Origin: Agrypnia vestita
Lineage: Eukaryota > Arthropoda > Insecta > Trichoptera > Phryganeidae
Length of the DNA stretch: 64,000 nt
Reading direction: 5' to 3'
Assembly (NCBI GenBank): GCA_016648135.1
Contig: JADDOH010000154.1
Coordinates: forward strand, 1 to 64,000
Shown here: one piece after another, positions 21,267 through 31,000 of the stretch
How positions within the stretch are numbered: position 1 is the first letter of the stretch
Layout: each line of letters starts with the position of its first letter
Notes under the pieces: generated by a model
Database searches by the model: none
What the model saw: only the letters and a program-made list of their open reading frames with translations
What the model was told of the DNA's origin: nothing
Position numbers and translations under genes: made by a program

Positions 21267-21344
21267 CTTCTGCTCTCCTGTAAAGTTAGAATTAAACAGT
21301 AACGCCCTTTTGGCTTTCTACCCTCCATATTTCTATATATAGGT

Positions 21345-21826
21345 ATCTAATAATATCGGCGTACTGGATAATTAGATATCAGGGTTAAAGTTTAGTTTTA
21401 AATAATATCTGTCACTTTAATTTTACAAGTGTTGTCATTCGAATTCCTAATCTAAATATAATAATTTCGTTTTTTCACTTACTTGCCGGAGTGACTACTT
21501 TATATAAAATTAGAGTGTAACACACAATCATCGCGCGGCTTATGTTGCGCGGCCACGCAAGGGTCGTTATTAATTATTATCATTTCCCGTGATTTTTCTA
21601 GTTAATTGAATGATTTCAATATCTTTTTCTTATGTAAAACATAGCAGATAATTACTATTTTAAAAACTACACTAAATGTGTATTTTTTAAAAAATAACTT
21701 GCCAGGTTGGTGTGATATATTTTTTACTTTTTGGTCCATGTAAATATATTTTCTTTATATTTATCACACTGATCCTTATCGACCTGGTTAAGGATTGAAG
21801 TGTAACTTTGTTTTCTTGTTACCTCA
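21345..21826. other. Region upstream of PMCA coding exon 1
   Basis: AT-rich. No TATA-type promoter, CpG-rich block or repeat end that I can support. It may include intron or 5' untranslated sequence of the PMCA gene. Confidence 0.35.
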
Positions 21827-21898
21827 GTTCAAAATGTCAGATGCCGTACACGACTCCTCGCTACCACCAGTCTGACCCGTTGTTTCCCGTGTTCACAG

Positions 21899-22059
21899 AA
21901 AGATGGCGACGATCGACGGGCGGCCGGCCCAGTACGGCGTGTCCCTGAAGCAGCTGCGGGAGCTGATGGAGCACAGGGGGCCCGAGGGCATCCAGCGGCT
22001 CAACGGCCTCGGCGGCACCCAGGAGCTCTGCAAGAAGCTCTACACCTCACCCAGTGAAG
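21899..22059 (+). CDS. PMCA: PMCA calcium pump, first coding exon (residues 1-53)
   Basis: Plasma-membrane Ca2+ ATPase (P2B type), which exports cytosolic Ca2+ using ATP and is controlled by calmodulin. This exon gives the cytosolic N-terminus. ATG at 21903 opens MATIDGRPAQYGVSLKQL, followed by RELMEHRGPEG and ELCKKLYTSPSE, the well-conserved start of insect PMCA. The codon for Gly53 is split by the 5' splice site (GAAG|GTAATA at 22060). A 3' splice site TTCACAG ends at 21898, so the exon probably starts at 21899, four bases before the ATG. An alternative acceptor (CCTCAG, ending about 21827) would keep a 13-codon upstream frame (ATG at about 21834, stop TGA) in the leader. The exon is much more GC-rich than its surroundings. 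Joins exon 2 at 39988 in frame. Confidence 0.96.
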
Positions 22060-22155
22060 GTAATAAATAAATAAATAAATAAATATAGCTTTATTCCAGA
22101 AGAGGTTCGTGCAATCCCACACATTCCATATAAAAGTAGGTACACACATTAACAA
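22060..22155. repeat. (TAAA)n at the exon 1 splice donor, then short spacer
   Basis: A run of AAT/AAAT repeats starts within the 5' splice site itself and extends to about 22086. This microsatellite resembles the tails of LINEs seen elsewhere in the window, so a retroelement tail may have landed beside the exon. Confidence 0.7.
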
Positions 22156-22658
22156 TCAATATATATATATATATATAAAAAGAAACCCGTGTTTTCCTAT
22201 CCGCCAAGTTTTCTCCACAACCAGCCACTACCACCCACCGGTTGTTATGGTGGTGGATAGCCCTTGGTGTCACATCGAAAATATGCGAGTTTGGTGGGGG
22301 TGGCTGTGCGTGGGTGGGAGTGGGTGACGAAAATGTGCTTTCTAGTACATTGTTTTGTTATGGGAAGACCGCAAATGCTTCAGATTGTTCCAAAATAGGC
22401 ACGCCAACTGTGTCGGTGAGTCTAGAAGGTTCCTGAAAAACCTGCTCTAGAAAGTTCTGGAAGGAGAAGGTTCTAGAAAATTCCCGAAAGTTCTACAAGG
22501 TTCTAAACTGAGTGGCGGAATGTGTCGGTGTGTCTAGAATGTTCCTGTACATTCGATAAATTCGAAGAAGGATGTTCTAGAAGGTTCGCGAAAGTGCTAT
22601 GATGATCCAAATAGTGAACTAAAAATCTACGCGTGCGAAGCCGCGCGGGCACAGCTAG
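22156..22658 (+). mobile_element. Non-autonomous Helitron (503 bp) with heat-shock-element arrays
   Basis: 5' end TCAATATATATATATAT preceded by A; 3' end GCACAGCTAG followed by T. This is the rolling-circle signature of TC...CTRR inserted between A and T, with no target duplication. Close to the 3' end is GCGTGCGAAGCCGCGCGGGC, which can fold. Between about 22425 and 22592 are arrays of alternating GAA and TTC spaced exactly 5 bases apart. No coding sequence. It lies about 100 bp inside PMCA intron 1. Confidence 0.82.
22425..22592 (+). promoter_or_regulatory. Heat-shock-element-like pentamer arrays
   Basis: HSF trimers bind alternating nGAAn/nTTCn pentamers. Here: GAA 22425, TTC 22430, GAA 22435; GAA 22450, TTC 22455, GAA 22460; six in a row at 22466, 22471, 22476, 22481, 22486 and 22491; GAA 22537 and TTC 22542; four in a row at 22575, 22580, 22585 and 22590. 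All are in perfect register. This is an extended-type HSE by sequence; binding is inferred. Confidence 0.7.
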
Positions 22659-22759
22659 TATTATATAAAATAAAAGAGAAATAAGAAAACCATATAAAAT
22701 AGAGGAAAAGTATTATAAGTATTAAAAGAAATATATCGTAAAATATCGTATATTAGCGG

Positions 22760-23260
22760 CTTTAGCGAGCGATGGCATGTCAATTATGCGGGGCCAGTAT
22801 CTTTCTCCAGTGTGCATCGATGCTGGATGCTGGAGTAAGGCGGGCTTCCAGGATAAGGATATTTTCGGAGCTGTATATCATTTCCCTCATTCCTGCCACC
22901 TTGGATCTTATGAGGACTGCAAAGTTGGGAACACGCCCCTCAGTGAACATACCGGAAGCGCTGCAATATCTGGGAAGACCAAACATCATACGGAAGGCGT
23001 TGTTATATTGTATGCGAAGTCTTTCTATGCTGCTGTTTTTATAATTTGTCCAGAGTTCACATGTATATAACGTTGCACAGAAGGCAAGGAAGAGCGTTCT
23101 TTTTACAGCGGTGCTACAAAGACGAAACCTTCTACACAGCATATTCGCTTTTACACTGAGAGCTCGTCTTTGCCTGTCAATATCGTCGTCGTCCATTAGA
23201 TTATTGGTAATTATGTGTCCTAGGTATTTTGTTCTTTCGGTCGCCTTCAGGACCACTCAC
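22760..23260 (-). pseudogene. LINE reverse-transcriptase C-terminal fragment
   Basis: A minus-strand open frame of 158 codons (22780-23256) reads TKYLGHIITNNLMDDDDIDR, then LFLAFCATLYTCELW, YNNAFRMMFGLPRYCSASGM and FAVLIRSKVAGM. This is the connection region after the catalytic domain in a LINE of the CR1/L2/Daphne group. The frame is uninterrupted, but both the catalytic part and the true C-terminus are missing. Confidence 0.8.
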
Positions 23261-23489
23261 TAATGTGCACACCACCAACTTTACTCATCCCGAATTCGAC
23301 CACTCATCACTTCTTCCTTGCACTGTCCCAAATCACTGCCTAGGTAGGCTGTTGGGGTCGGCTCTTCTCGTTCTCAGGCCGTATCTTCTTCGCTTCTGGG
23401 TATCGCTTTCATCCAGGCCATTTCTCTGTAGGATTTTAGGGCATTGAGTGATCCAGCAATTCTTTGGTCCAGGAGAGTTTGGTAAACTA

Positions 23490-23860
23490 ACAGTACAATT
23501 TAATACTTCTTCTTCTGCCTTCGTCTCTCCACTGCTGGATATGGGCCTCTTCCATTACCTTCCACCCTTCCTTGTTATTTGCTAATTGTAGCCATTTCTT
23601 TCCCCCACAGCGGTTATATCGTCGGCCCATCTCTTTTGAGGTCTTCCGACGCCTCTTTTATTCTTTCAAGGTCTCTGGGAGTCCATTTTGTAGCATCCTG
23701 CCTTGCAACATGTCCTGCATAGCTTCGCTACACGATCCATGATATCCACTGCACTAGTTCTGCGCCTATTTTCATCATTTCTAATTCTCTTATGCTTATT
23801 CCAAGCATGGATCTCTCCATAGATCGGTACGTGCAATTTAATACAATTATCAGAATACCT
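23490..23860 (-). pseudogene. LINE C-terminal fragment (RRRT / GRPQKRWADD type)
   Basis: Minus strand reads RIRNDENRRRTSAVDIMDRV (about 23800-23740), then, after frame changes, RPQKRWADDITAVG and KKWLQLANNKEGWKVMEEAH, ending EGRRRS near 23500. This is the characteristic tail of a common lepidopteran LINE. Frameshifts show decay. Confidence 0.8.
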
Positions 23861-24471
23861 ACGAGTATTAACCAGGACGAGGAACATCCTACAAGTTTCC
23901 ACAAATTTAACAATGTTTGGAAACAAAAAAAAAATCACTTGGGTCAAATACGGAGAGTAGTGGATGAGGCGATATTTTTTAGTGTAATTTTACCAGTTCT
24001 CATGTGGCGATTGCGGCCTGGGCGCTCTTCTTCAAAAGCATCATCGAAGAGGTGTGGGCCTTCAACATTCAGTTTGAATTCACCATTCACTTTGATTTCT
24101 TCATATATTTCTTTCCATCTAAAAAAATAATCGAATTACTCACTGATATTGCTATTTTTCAATGTTGCAAACACACAGATTCGCCCATTATTTACAGCTA
24201 CTCCATAAATTTGTCTGAAATTCTGACAGCCGTCGTTCGAAAGATGGCGTTGAGCAATCGTACACAAATTTTGCGTCAGTGGCGCCGTCGCAAGAATCGC
24301 CGCTTTCGCTTGCTTTCTGTGGGATCGCCGAACTGTCGCAACAAACTGTCGCTTGTAGCAGTTATGTGTCCTTTCAAATATGGAATGTTACTTCGTGATC
24401 TTTCGGGTATGATCGACTGACTTCTAAACCTTTCCAGTAATTTCTAATTTACTGCAAAGTCATGTGACGAT
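23861..24471. other. Unassigned region
   Basis: A 138-codon plus-strand frame (24004-24420) has no recognisable motif and an uneven, low-complexity composition. Not called. Confidence 0.3.
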
Positions 24472-24969
24472 TAGGGAATGCAATCCCGATCCCGCGAGAT
24501 CTCGAGGCATTTTACGAGATCAATCCCGAACCGAAAAATTGGACGAGATTATCGGGATTGATCAACATTTTTTATGTTTTGTCTGTTTAATTGCATATGT
24601 CTATAGAGTAGGTACTTAAAACTTATGTTCATGTCACATTCAAATAATGAAAATAGCTTTGAATAATATTTGCTGTATTTCATCAACCTAATATAGTAAT
24701 AAAAACTACTACTAAATCTACTACATTGACTGATTGATGCTTGGAAAAACGCCTACAAAAACTTTAATGCAATGATTAATAATGAACATTTTATTAAAAT
24801 TGCTGATATAAAAATGCAAGGCGTTGTCGTTAATTGCTATTCAGCTCTATAAACAACAAAAAAACACAAAAGTATTCGGGATCCCGATCCGTAGGGATCC
24901 CGCGGGATTGGAAATTCTAATCTCTAGGGATCCCGAAAGGGCAAACCCGACTCGGGACTGCATTCCCTA
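24472..24969. mobile_element. hAT-type MITE (498 bp) with 8-bp TSD
   Basis: Terminal repeats TAGGGAATGCAATCCCGA on the left and, reversed, TAGGGAATGCAGTCCCGA on the right. It is flanked by the perfect 8-bp duplication GTGACGAT at 24464-24471 and 24970-24977. Length-8 duplications are diagnostic of hAT. Inner sequence has further copies of CGGGAT-type motifs and no coding potential. Confidence 0.93.
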
Positions 24970-25019
24970 GTGACGATTCATTTTATTTTTAGTATCCGCG
25001 GCACGTAACGTGCGTGATT

Positions 25020-25440
25020 TTTTCATCGCTTTTCCTCAATAATTCATTTTCGCGTTTCGTTTATGGGCGCCGCTAAAAACCAGCTTACGCGAAGATTACC
25101 CCGCGCAGGAATCCCGAACCTCCGGGCAGCCGCCCTATCCCGCCGTAAAGCGCGTAATCCCCCCCGAAGCCTACGACGGTCACGGGCGGTCTTCCCGCAT
25201 CCCGGCTGAGTAAGGCCTTCACCCTGCAGGCTGGAACGCAGATCCCGGGTCCCTGGGGGGCTCGCTTTCAGACCTTTGAATATTTTATTGCCGTCCACCC
25301 CTCTGGTGGGCGGGCGAGGGTCCGAAGCACCCCCCCATCCCCGAGGACGTGGAATAAAACATCTTGGTCTCACTCCGTCAGAGAAGATTTGACAGAGCTG
25401 GCCTGAATCGAATCATCGCTATCGTGGTGAAGAATTGTGA
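25020..25440. other. GC-rich block, not identified
   Basis: About 350 bases of strongly GC-rich sequence, including CCCCGAGGACGTGG near 25340. A minus-strand frame (25044-25373, Arg- and Pro-rich) looks like a by-product of composition. It could be the 5' region of a retroelement. Confidence 0.3.
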
Positions 25441-25889
25441 TGGAAGCCTTAACCGGATATTCTGCTTTTCCTTGAAATGACACCCTGGCCTTCAGCCAGG
25501 GATGATTCCTTCCCCGATTCCTTCATCAGGAAGCGACCAGAGGCTTCTTAAATTATATATCAAGATTTTAGAATTATCTGGACGTAGAAATAGCCTGAAG
25601 TTTCTAGAAACCACCACAGGCGATAGTTACTAAAAACACGCCGAAAGGCAGTTCCAAGTTGAAATCTGCGATCAGCGTGCGACAAAATTCGGAAAAAATT
25701 TCAAATGATTTTTTTGGGGCGCGAACAATCTAGTGAGTTTTTTGAAATTTTTATTTTATTTTTATAAAATATTGACAATTTAAAAACAAAGGTATAAAGA
25801 GAAAATATGTTATATTATATAGTATAAATCATTATATACAGGATGCCTTTTAGCTAGTAGCAGAATTCGGGGGAGTCTTCTTCATTCAA
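25441..25889. other. Unassigned region
   Basis: No supported gene or repeat. Confidence 0.3.
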
Positions 25890-26000
25890 TTTTGAATAGA
25901 AATTATTCTTTACATTTTAAGTGAAAAATCAACAGTTACGGAGATAAGCGACAATCAAAGTTTGAATTTTTTTCAATGTTTCTGAGTTATCTTTTGTATA
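25890..26000 (+). repeat. Partial arm of foldback element FB2
   Basis: Matches the arm of 6121-6658 (AACAGTTACGGAGATAAGCG, then TTCAATGTTTCTGAGTTATC) with about 20% differences. Terminal sequence missing. Confidence 0.6.
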
Positions 26001-26016
26001 TTTCAAGTCTTCGTAA

Positions 26017-26561
26017 AGGTACAGAAACATGCTTATTACTGGCATGGTCAAAACTAGTATGCCCTAACAACTGTACACGCTTGCTCATTATTAGCATGCT
26101 TATTTTAAGTCATGTCATGTCAAGTTCATGTCTTTTAATAGGGTTTCATAATTTATTGCTATATTATTTTTATATAGCGGTGACCGAGTATTCCACAGAC
26201 ATTCGTGATTCCTATAAGAAGTCACGAAAAGTACTGTTTTATCATCTCCCCAACGCGCCATATTTGTTTCATCTGTCGCGGACTGAGAAGATCGCATTGA
26301 TAATCGATACTAGCCGCGAATGACAAAAGCACGCTCATAATAAGCAAGCCTGTTCACACATGCTCAAAAAATACCCCTTCTCATGGTGAATGACATTAGC
26401 AAGCTCATAAATCAACCGGCGGTTGATTTTTGAGCATACCACTATTGAGCATGCTCATTACTAGTAATGTGCGTACACACATGCCACTAATAAGCAAGGG
26501 CTAAAGAAGGTCAATACTGCGCATGCTTACGTGCCACTAATAAGCGTGTGTATCAGTACCT
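26017..26561. mobile_element. Harbinger-like MITE (545 bp), TSD TAA
   Basis: Inverted ends AGGTACAGAAACATGCTTAT (left) and, reversed, AGGTACTGATACACACGCTT (right), continuing through TATTA(C/G)TGGCA. TAA lies on both sides (26014-26016, 26562-26564). TAA/TTA duplications are typical of PIF/Harbinger. The interior is full of further short GCATG and GCTTATTA motifs near both ends, as in elements with many transposase-binding sites. Confidence 0.78.
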
Positions 26562-27404
26562 TAAGTCAAGCATGTTTCAAGCCACATTGTACACTTAATG
26601 TAAAACCAGCGTGACATTTACATTTCTTAATCAATATGAACTAACTTATTCTCAAATATCGTAAAGACCCCATCAGTCGCACGTTTCACATTTATCAACC
26701 TTTCCATTAAAATCGTCACAACTCCACTCGATTTTATTTCCGCGACTTGACATTTTATATTGAGAGATTTCCAATCAGTCTATTTAAATACGAGTAAATA
26801 AATTATATTTTTTTCAAACAACTACACGTACAACGCAATTAAACAAAGTACTTGAGCACACGCGAATGCCCTTAAGGCTAATTACACGCAAACCCTAGAC
26901 GAGAAATTACATTGTTTGAACGCGTTTATAAATAACGTGTCGTTTCAGTTTGGCGAGATATTGATTCGACCACTCGGCTGTGTCGAAAGCTTCTAATTTT
27001 TCGGGCACCAATCGGAAATTAATCATTAATAAAAATTAATCATCATCATCACTGTTGGCTCTACAACCCCTGGTGGGTCTTGTACTCATTGGTGCTCATT
27101 CGCCACCAGGCTGGCATTTTTTAATGCTGAAAGCAACCGCAAGCAAGCAAAGTTGCAAAGCAGAGTTGGACCGCACGGCTGCCATCCAAAATTTTGCCCT
27201 AATTGTACCGTATTCTTTTAAAAATGCATAAACCACCAAGATATTTAAATACAGCAAGCATTAACACGATGTATAAGCGTATACAAAATACACAGGATTA
27301 TTTATTTATTTAACGCCCTTATGGGCTTTTACAAAATATAAATTTAAAAAAATAACATAAGACAGATATACAGTTATAAGGTACAAGTACACATAATAGA
27401 ATTG
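26562..27404. other. Unassigned region with a LINE-tail-like segment near 27300
   Basis: Mostly AT-rich, no gene. The segment TTATTTATTTAACGCCCTTA at about 27300 resembles the reversed tail of a LINE. Confidence 0.35.
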
Positions 27405-27945
27405 TGTAAATTTAAATTGCTGTTAAAGGATTCAAGTGGATATAACGTATTTGTGTAAATTTTGATTGCAGTTAAAGGATTCAAGTGGATATAATGTATT
27501 TGTGTAAATTTTGATTGCAGTTAAAGGATTCAAGTGGATATAATGTATTTGTGTAAATTTTGATTGCAGTTAAAGGATTCAAGTGGATACAATGTATTTG
27601 TGTAAATTTTGATTGCAGTTAAAGGATTCAAGTGGATATAATGTATTTGTGTAAATTTTGATTGCAGTTAAAGGATTCAAGTGGATATAATGTATTTGTG
27701 TAAATTTTGATTGCAGTTAAAGGATTCAAGTGGATATAATGTATTTGTGTAAATTTTGATTGCAGTTAAAGGATTCAAGTGGATACAATGTATTTGTGTA
27801 AATTTTGATTGCAGTTAAAGGATTCAAGTGGATATAATGTATTTGTGTAAATTTTGATTGCAGTTAAAGGATTCAAGTGGATATAATGTATTTGTGTAAA
27901 TTTAGATTGCAGTTAAAAAGATTCAAGTACATCTTATAAAATTGT
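27405..27945 (+). repeat. 49-bp minisatellite, about 11 units
   Basis: Head-to-tail repeat with a 49-bp period. Each unit contains GCAGTTAAAGGATTCAAGTG and ATGTATTTGTGTAAATTTTG. Units are nearly identical in the middle (TATAATG or TACAATG variants) and diverge at the edges. Degenerate larger copies, with AAGTAGTAAGAAGAA interspersed, continue to about 28100. Confidence 0.95.
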
Positions 27946-28100
27946 GTAAATTAAAAAAAGAAGTTTATGTAGTAAGAAGAAAATGATTGTAAGTAGTAAG
28001 AAGAAGAAGAAATAGATTGCAGTGAAAGGATTCAAGTACATCTTAAAGATTTGTGTAAATTAAAAAGAGATGTTTAAGTAGTAAGAAGAATAGAAAAATT
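27946..28100 (+). repeat. Degenerate extension of the minisatellite
   Basis: Two longer units of about 105 bp, each with GATTCAAGTACATCTTA followed by a purine-rich GTAGTAAGAAGAA segment. Confidence 0.65.
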
Positions 28101-28400
28101 TACTATCCATTTCCATTTAGGTGAGATGTAAAGAATGGTATCAGCTTTGTCCTATACACAGTTATATTATCAGCAAAAATGTCAGCCGCCCCTGCATGTT
28201 CATTCCTTAATTAGTGTAGTCTGGGGATTACTAATGCTTAGTTCTGACATTTCCACTATAATAGAATAATGCACTGTGTCTTGATGACCTCGGTGGGGCA
28301 TATAAGTCGATCAGACTAATAATCTGGGGGCAATCAATCATGCTATTTATGATCCTACGGTAAGGAGCAAACAGGCCGGGACTTTTGAGAGTATAGGAAA

Positions 28401-28786
28401 AAAAAAGTAACCCATAAAAACCAAGTTTTTATTATACTCCCTTTCTCATTTACGCGTTGGGCTTCGGTCGAGCGACGCTACGAAAGGGAGTAATAAAAAA
28501 ATTCCAAAAATCCAAAATTATACTATAATCAGGTTCCGTGTCTACCAGACGCGTTGAAATATTTTCATACAACTTAGTAAGTTGTATGAAAAAACCATTA
28601 AAAATTTGAAAAATCTAAAAATTTATAAATTTTTTTTAACGAAAATTTGATAGATTTTCTTGATCGTCGCCACGAGTCTGCTTGCAAAGTTTCAGCTCGA
28701 TTGGATCACGGGAAAAGGGTTAAAAATCGATCCAAAGTTTTTTCGTCAAGCAAGCAGACGCCACGAATTAATATAAAGGGAGTAAG
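28401..28786 (+). repeat. Repeat family F, copy 2
   Basis: Same layout as the other copies: leader GTAACCCATAAAAACCAAG, TACTCCCTTTCT, the conserved block with GCTTGCAAAGTTTCAGCTCG, and closing AAAGGGAGTA. It includes a hairpin TTTCATACAACTTAG with its reverse complement near 28570. Confidence 0.75.
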
Positions 28787-29749
28787 AAAACTCCCCTTTG
28801 GGTTAAACGGACAGCACAAAAATAAGTTCGTAGAAATATGGACTTTCGCACACGAACCACGGCTGGCACATACGATCCAAGAGCAAAACAAGACAAACCA
28901 ATCAGAACTCTCATTCAGAATCGCGAATTTTCTGGACAGTGTTGGCCAGCCCTGTCGACGATTCTGGTCGCCTTCGGTCTTTCCGATTGTTGGCAGTAGA
29001 CTTCGATGTAATCGATTCTTTATTTGGCAGCAGTTCAAAATGGATAATCCCCGCACAGCCCTATCGCGCACGCAGCGCCACTTTTCGTGGGCGCAATCCG
29101 CCTCGCCTCGGACTCTATTTGGTGGAGTTCCTCAGCCTTCTCTTTGACACTCATCAGTGGCGTGAATTATCCGCTTTTCGTCATCCGCAACAGTGCGCTC
29201 GAAAAATATTTTTTTTGCGCATTGTTACGCCTGCTTATTAAACAGCTAACTATGGCTAGACCGCATTCAAAAGAATGTGCGCATAAAATATGTGTTTTGT
29301 TACGATGCAAAAAATGATCACAAAAGAAGTTTTTCTAGTAAGTAAGTAACATTTTTTAAACTAAAAAATATATAAGAATATTTTGAGTTTGTTCAAATCT
29401 TTCAGAACAGTGCTGAGAACAGAACAGATTTGAACAAACTCAAAATATTCTGAATTGTAAATACTGGTAAAAAAAGGAATTTAACAAAAATTGGAAATAA
29501 TATTTCCTGGCGTATCCTAGTGTAATGCAAGTATTCGGATGAATTTCATTACACACAATAAAGTATATTGCTCCCAAAATTCCGTAAAAAATCAATGTAG
29601 ATTTTCTCATTAGCGACATCTGTGGGGATTTAGGGGAATGAAAATGGCTTTGTACAGGCCGCATGGAAAAGGCGCTTACAACTCATATATGAAAGCTTTT
29701 CACGCAATTTGAACATATATACAACTTCCAAAAAATGAATAAGCATGGT
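28787..29749. other. Unassigned region
   Basis: Both strands have moderate frames over 28800-29230, but none is recognisable. Near 29395-29455 an inverted repeat with TTTGAACAAACTCAAAATATTC is visible. Block GCGTATCCTAGTGTAATG near 29505 belongs to a dispersed repeat also near 3300 and 8730. Confidence 0.3.
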
Positions 29750-29930
29750 ATATTCTATCATGGGTGGAAATGGCGAATGTTACAATTGTGTAAAGTGATC
29801 ACTTAAGCCAACCATAAAAAGACAGGTCATAAGTCCTGTTACACCCAAATGACTTCTATACCTACTTTCCCATAATTAATACAGTTTGGTCTCTGTGAGA
29901 TATCTATAATATACACTAATTAAAAAATAT
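29750..29930 (+). repeat. Repeat family R2 member
   Basis: Carries GAATGTTACAATTGTGTAAAG and a diverged GGTCTCTGTGAGATATC end, in the same order as at 51040-51225. Confidence 0.55.
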
Positions 29931-30129
29931 ATATTTATTTGGAATATCATATTGAGGCTTGTAATACGGGCTTGCCAGGCAAGTTTCCCCCGCTTTCTTA
30001 CCGGAAAAAGCTAGGGAATGGTCTTTTGATTGTGGTCGACCTATAACTCACTATCACTGCCAATTTTGGAGGCAAATGAAACGCTGGAAATTTAATTAAA
30101 TCGATTTATTAATTATTTTAATAAATTCA

Positions 30130-31000
30130 CCAATTTTTGCCATTCTCTTATATGGGGTGGAGGCATGGACACTAAACCAAGAACTATCCGCACAGTCGAG
30201 GCTTTTGAGATGTGGATCTGTAGACGCATATTGAATGTTTCCTGGATAGAGTGACAAATGTTGAAGTGAGACGGATGACCACGGGTCTCGCTCGCACCTC
30301 GCGGTCCGTTCGACCGGCCGCACACGCGATTCTAGAAGCAGCAATAAATACGCACGTTTACCTACGTATATTATTACGCACAGCTCCCGAGTCACTTCCC
30401 ACATCGAGAGGTCATCATTAAAATTCTATAGTGGCGCAGCCGATGGAGAAACTCGTAATTAAAAAAACTAACCCATAAAAACCAAGTTTTTACCATACTC
30501 CCATTCTCATTTTCGGGTTTCGTGTTGACCAGATGCGTCGGAATATTTTCATACAACTTACTGAGTTGTATGAAAAACCATTAAAAATTTTAAAAATCCA
30601 AAATTATACTATAATTATTAAATTTTTTAACGAAAATTTGATAGATCTTCTTGATCGTCGCCATGAGTCTGCTTGCAAAGTTTCAGCTCGATTAGATCAC
30701 GGGAAAAGGGTTAAAAAACCAGACAGCAAGCAATCAGGGGCCACGAGTTAAAAGAAAAGGAGAAAAAAAAAACATCCAGCATATGGAAAAAGACCGAGAA
30801 GCGCTGCGGACCATCAAGACAAGAAAGCTGGAGCATCTAGGACATGATGAGAGGACCAAAGTGTAGTCTAAACCAACTCATCATCCAGGGGGAAATAAGT
30901 GGTGAAAGAAGCGTAGGAAGACGCCCAATGCTGCGTAACTTGAGGGACTGGTGTAACTCGACCGAGTCGTTTAATGCGGCGGTAAAAGCAACCATGACAA
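30130..31000 (+). pseudogene. LINE reverse-transcriptase C-terminal fragment, interrupted
   Basis: Plus strand reads YGVEAWTL and EAFEMWICRRILNVSWIE (about 30150-30250, frames differ). After foreign sequence it resumes with RKLEHLGHMMRGPKCSLNQL, IQGEISGERSVGRRPMLRNL and RDWCNS (about 30815-30960). These are consecutive parts of one well-known insect LINE protein tail. Between them lie a GC-rich stretch and repeat F copy 3 (30461-30765). Confidence 0.78.
30461..30765 (+). repeat. Repeat family F, copy 3
   Basis: Leader CTAACCCATAAAAACCAAG and central block as in the other copies. The right end has decayed (AAAAGGAGAAAA). Inserted within a LINE remnant. Confidence 0.7.

Larger units (their letters stand above)
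20371..21338. mobile_element. Long-TIR element enclosing a LINE 3' end
   Basis: Outer inverted repeats of about 55 bp: left GAGGGTAGAAAGCCAAAA through CTAACTTTACAGGAGAGC (about 20378-20426), right its reverse complement (about 21272-21328). Between them lie a smaller inverted pair around ATTCATAGTTCCT (20508-20568), a hairpin-rich block (20698-20817) and a LINE fragment (20896-21266). Target duplication not resolved. Confidence 0.6.

Noticed and set aside
24004..24420. 138-codon plus-strand frame as a gene
   Set aside because: No motif, low-complexity hydrophobic start, no splice or poly(A) context, and repeats on both sides.
25044..25373. Arg-rich minus-strand frame in the GC-rich block
   Set aside because: High GC alone keeps frames open. 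No recognisable domain.
27405..27945. Regular repeats that could suggest a CRISPR array
   Set aside because: Units are contiguous 49-bp head-to-tail copies with no variable spacers, in a eukaryotic intron. It is a minisatellite.
28647..29147. 166-codon plus-strand frame
   Set aside because: Its first part is repeat family F, and the rest is open on both strands without motifs.
30270..30455. LTR end followed by a TGGCGC primer-binding site
   Set aside because: AATAAA and GTGGCGCAGCC are present, but no matching LTR start or duplication could be found.
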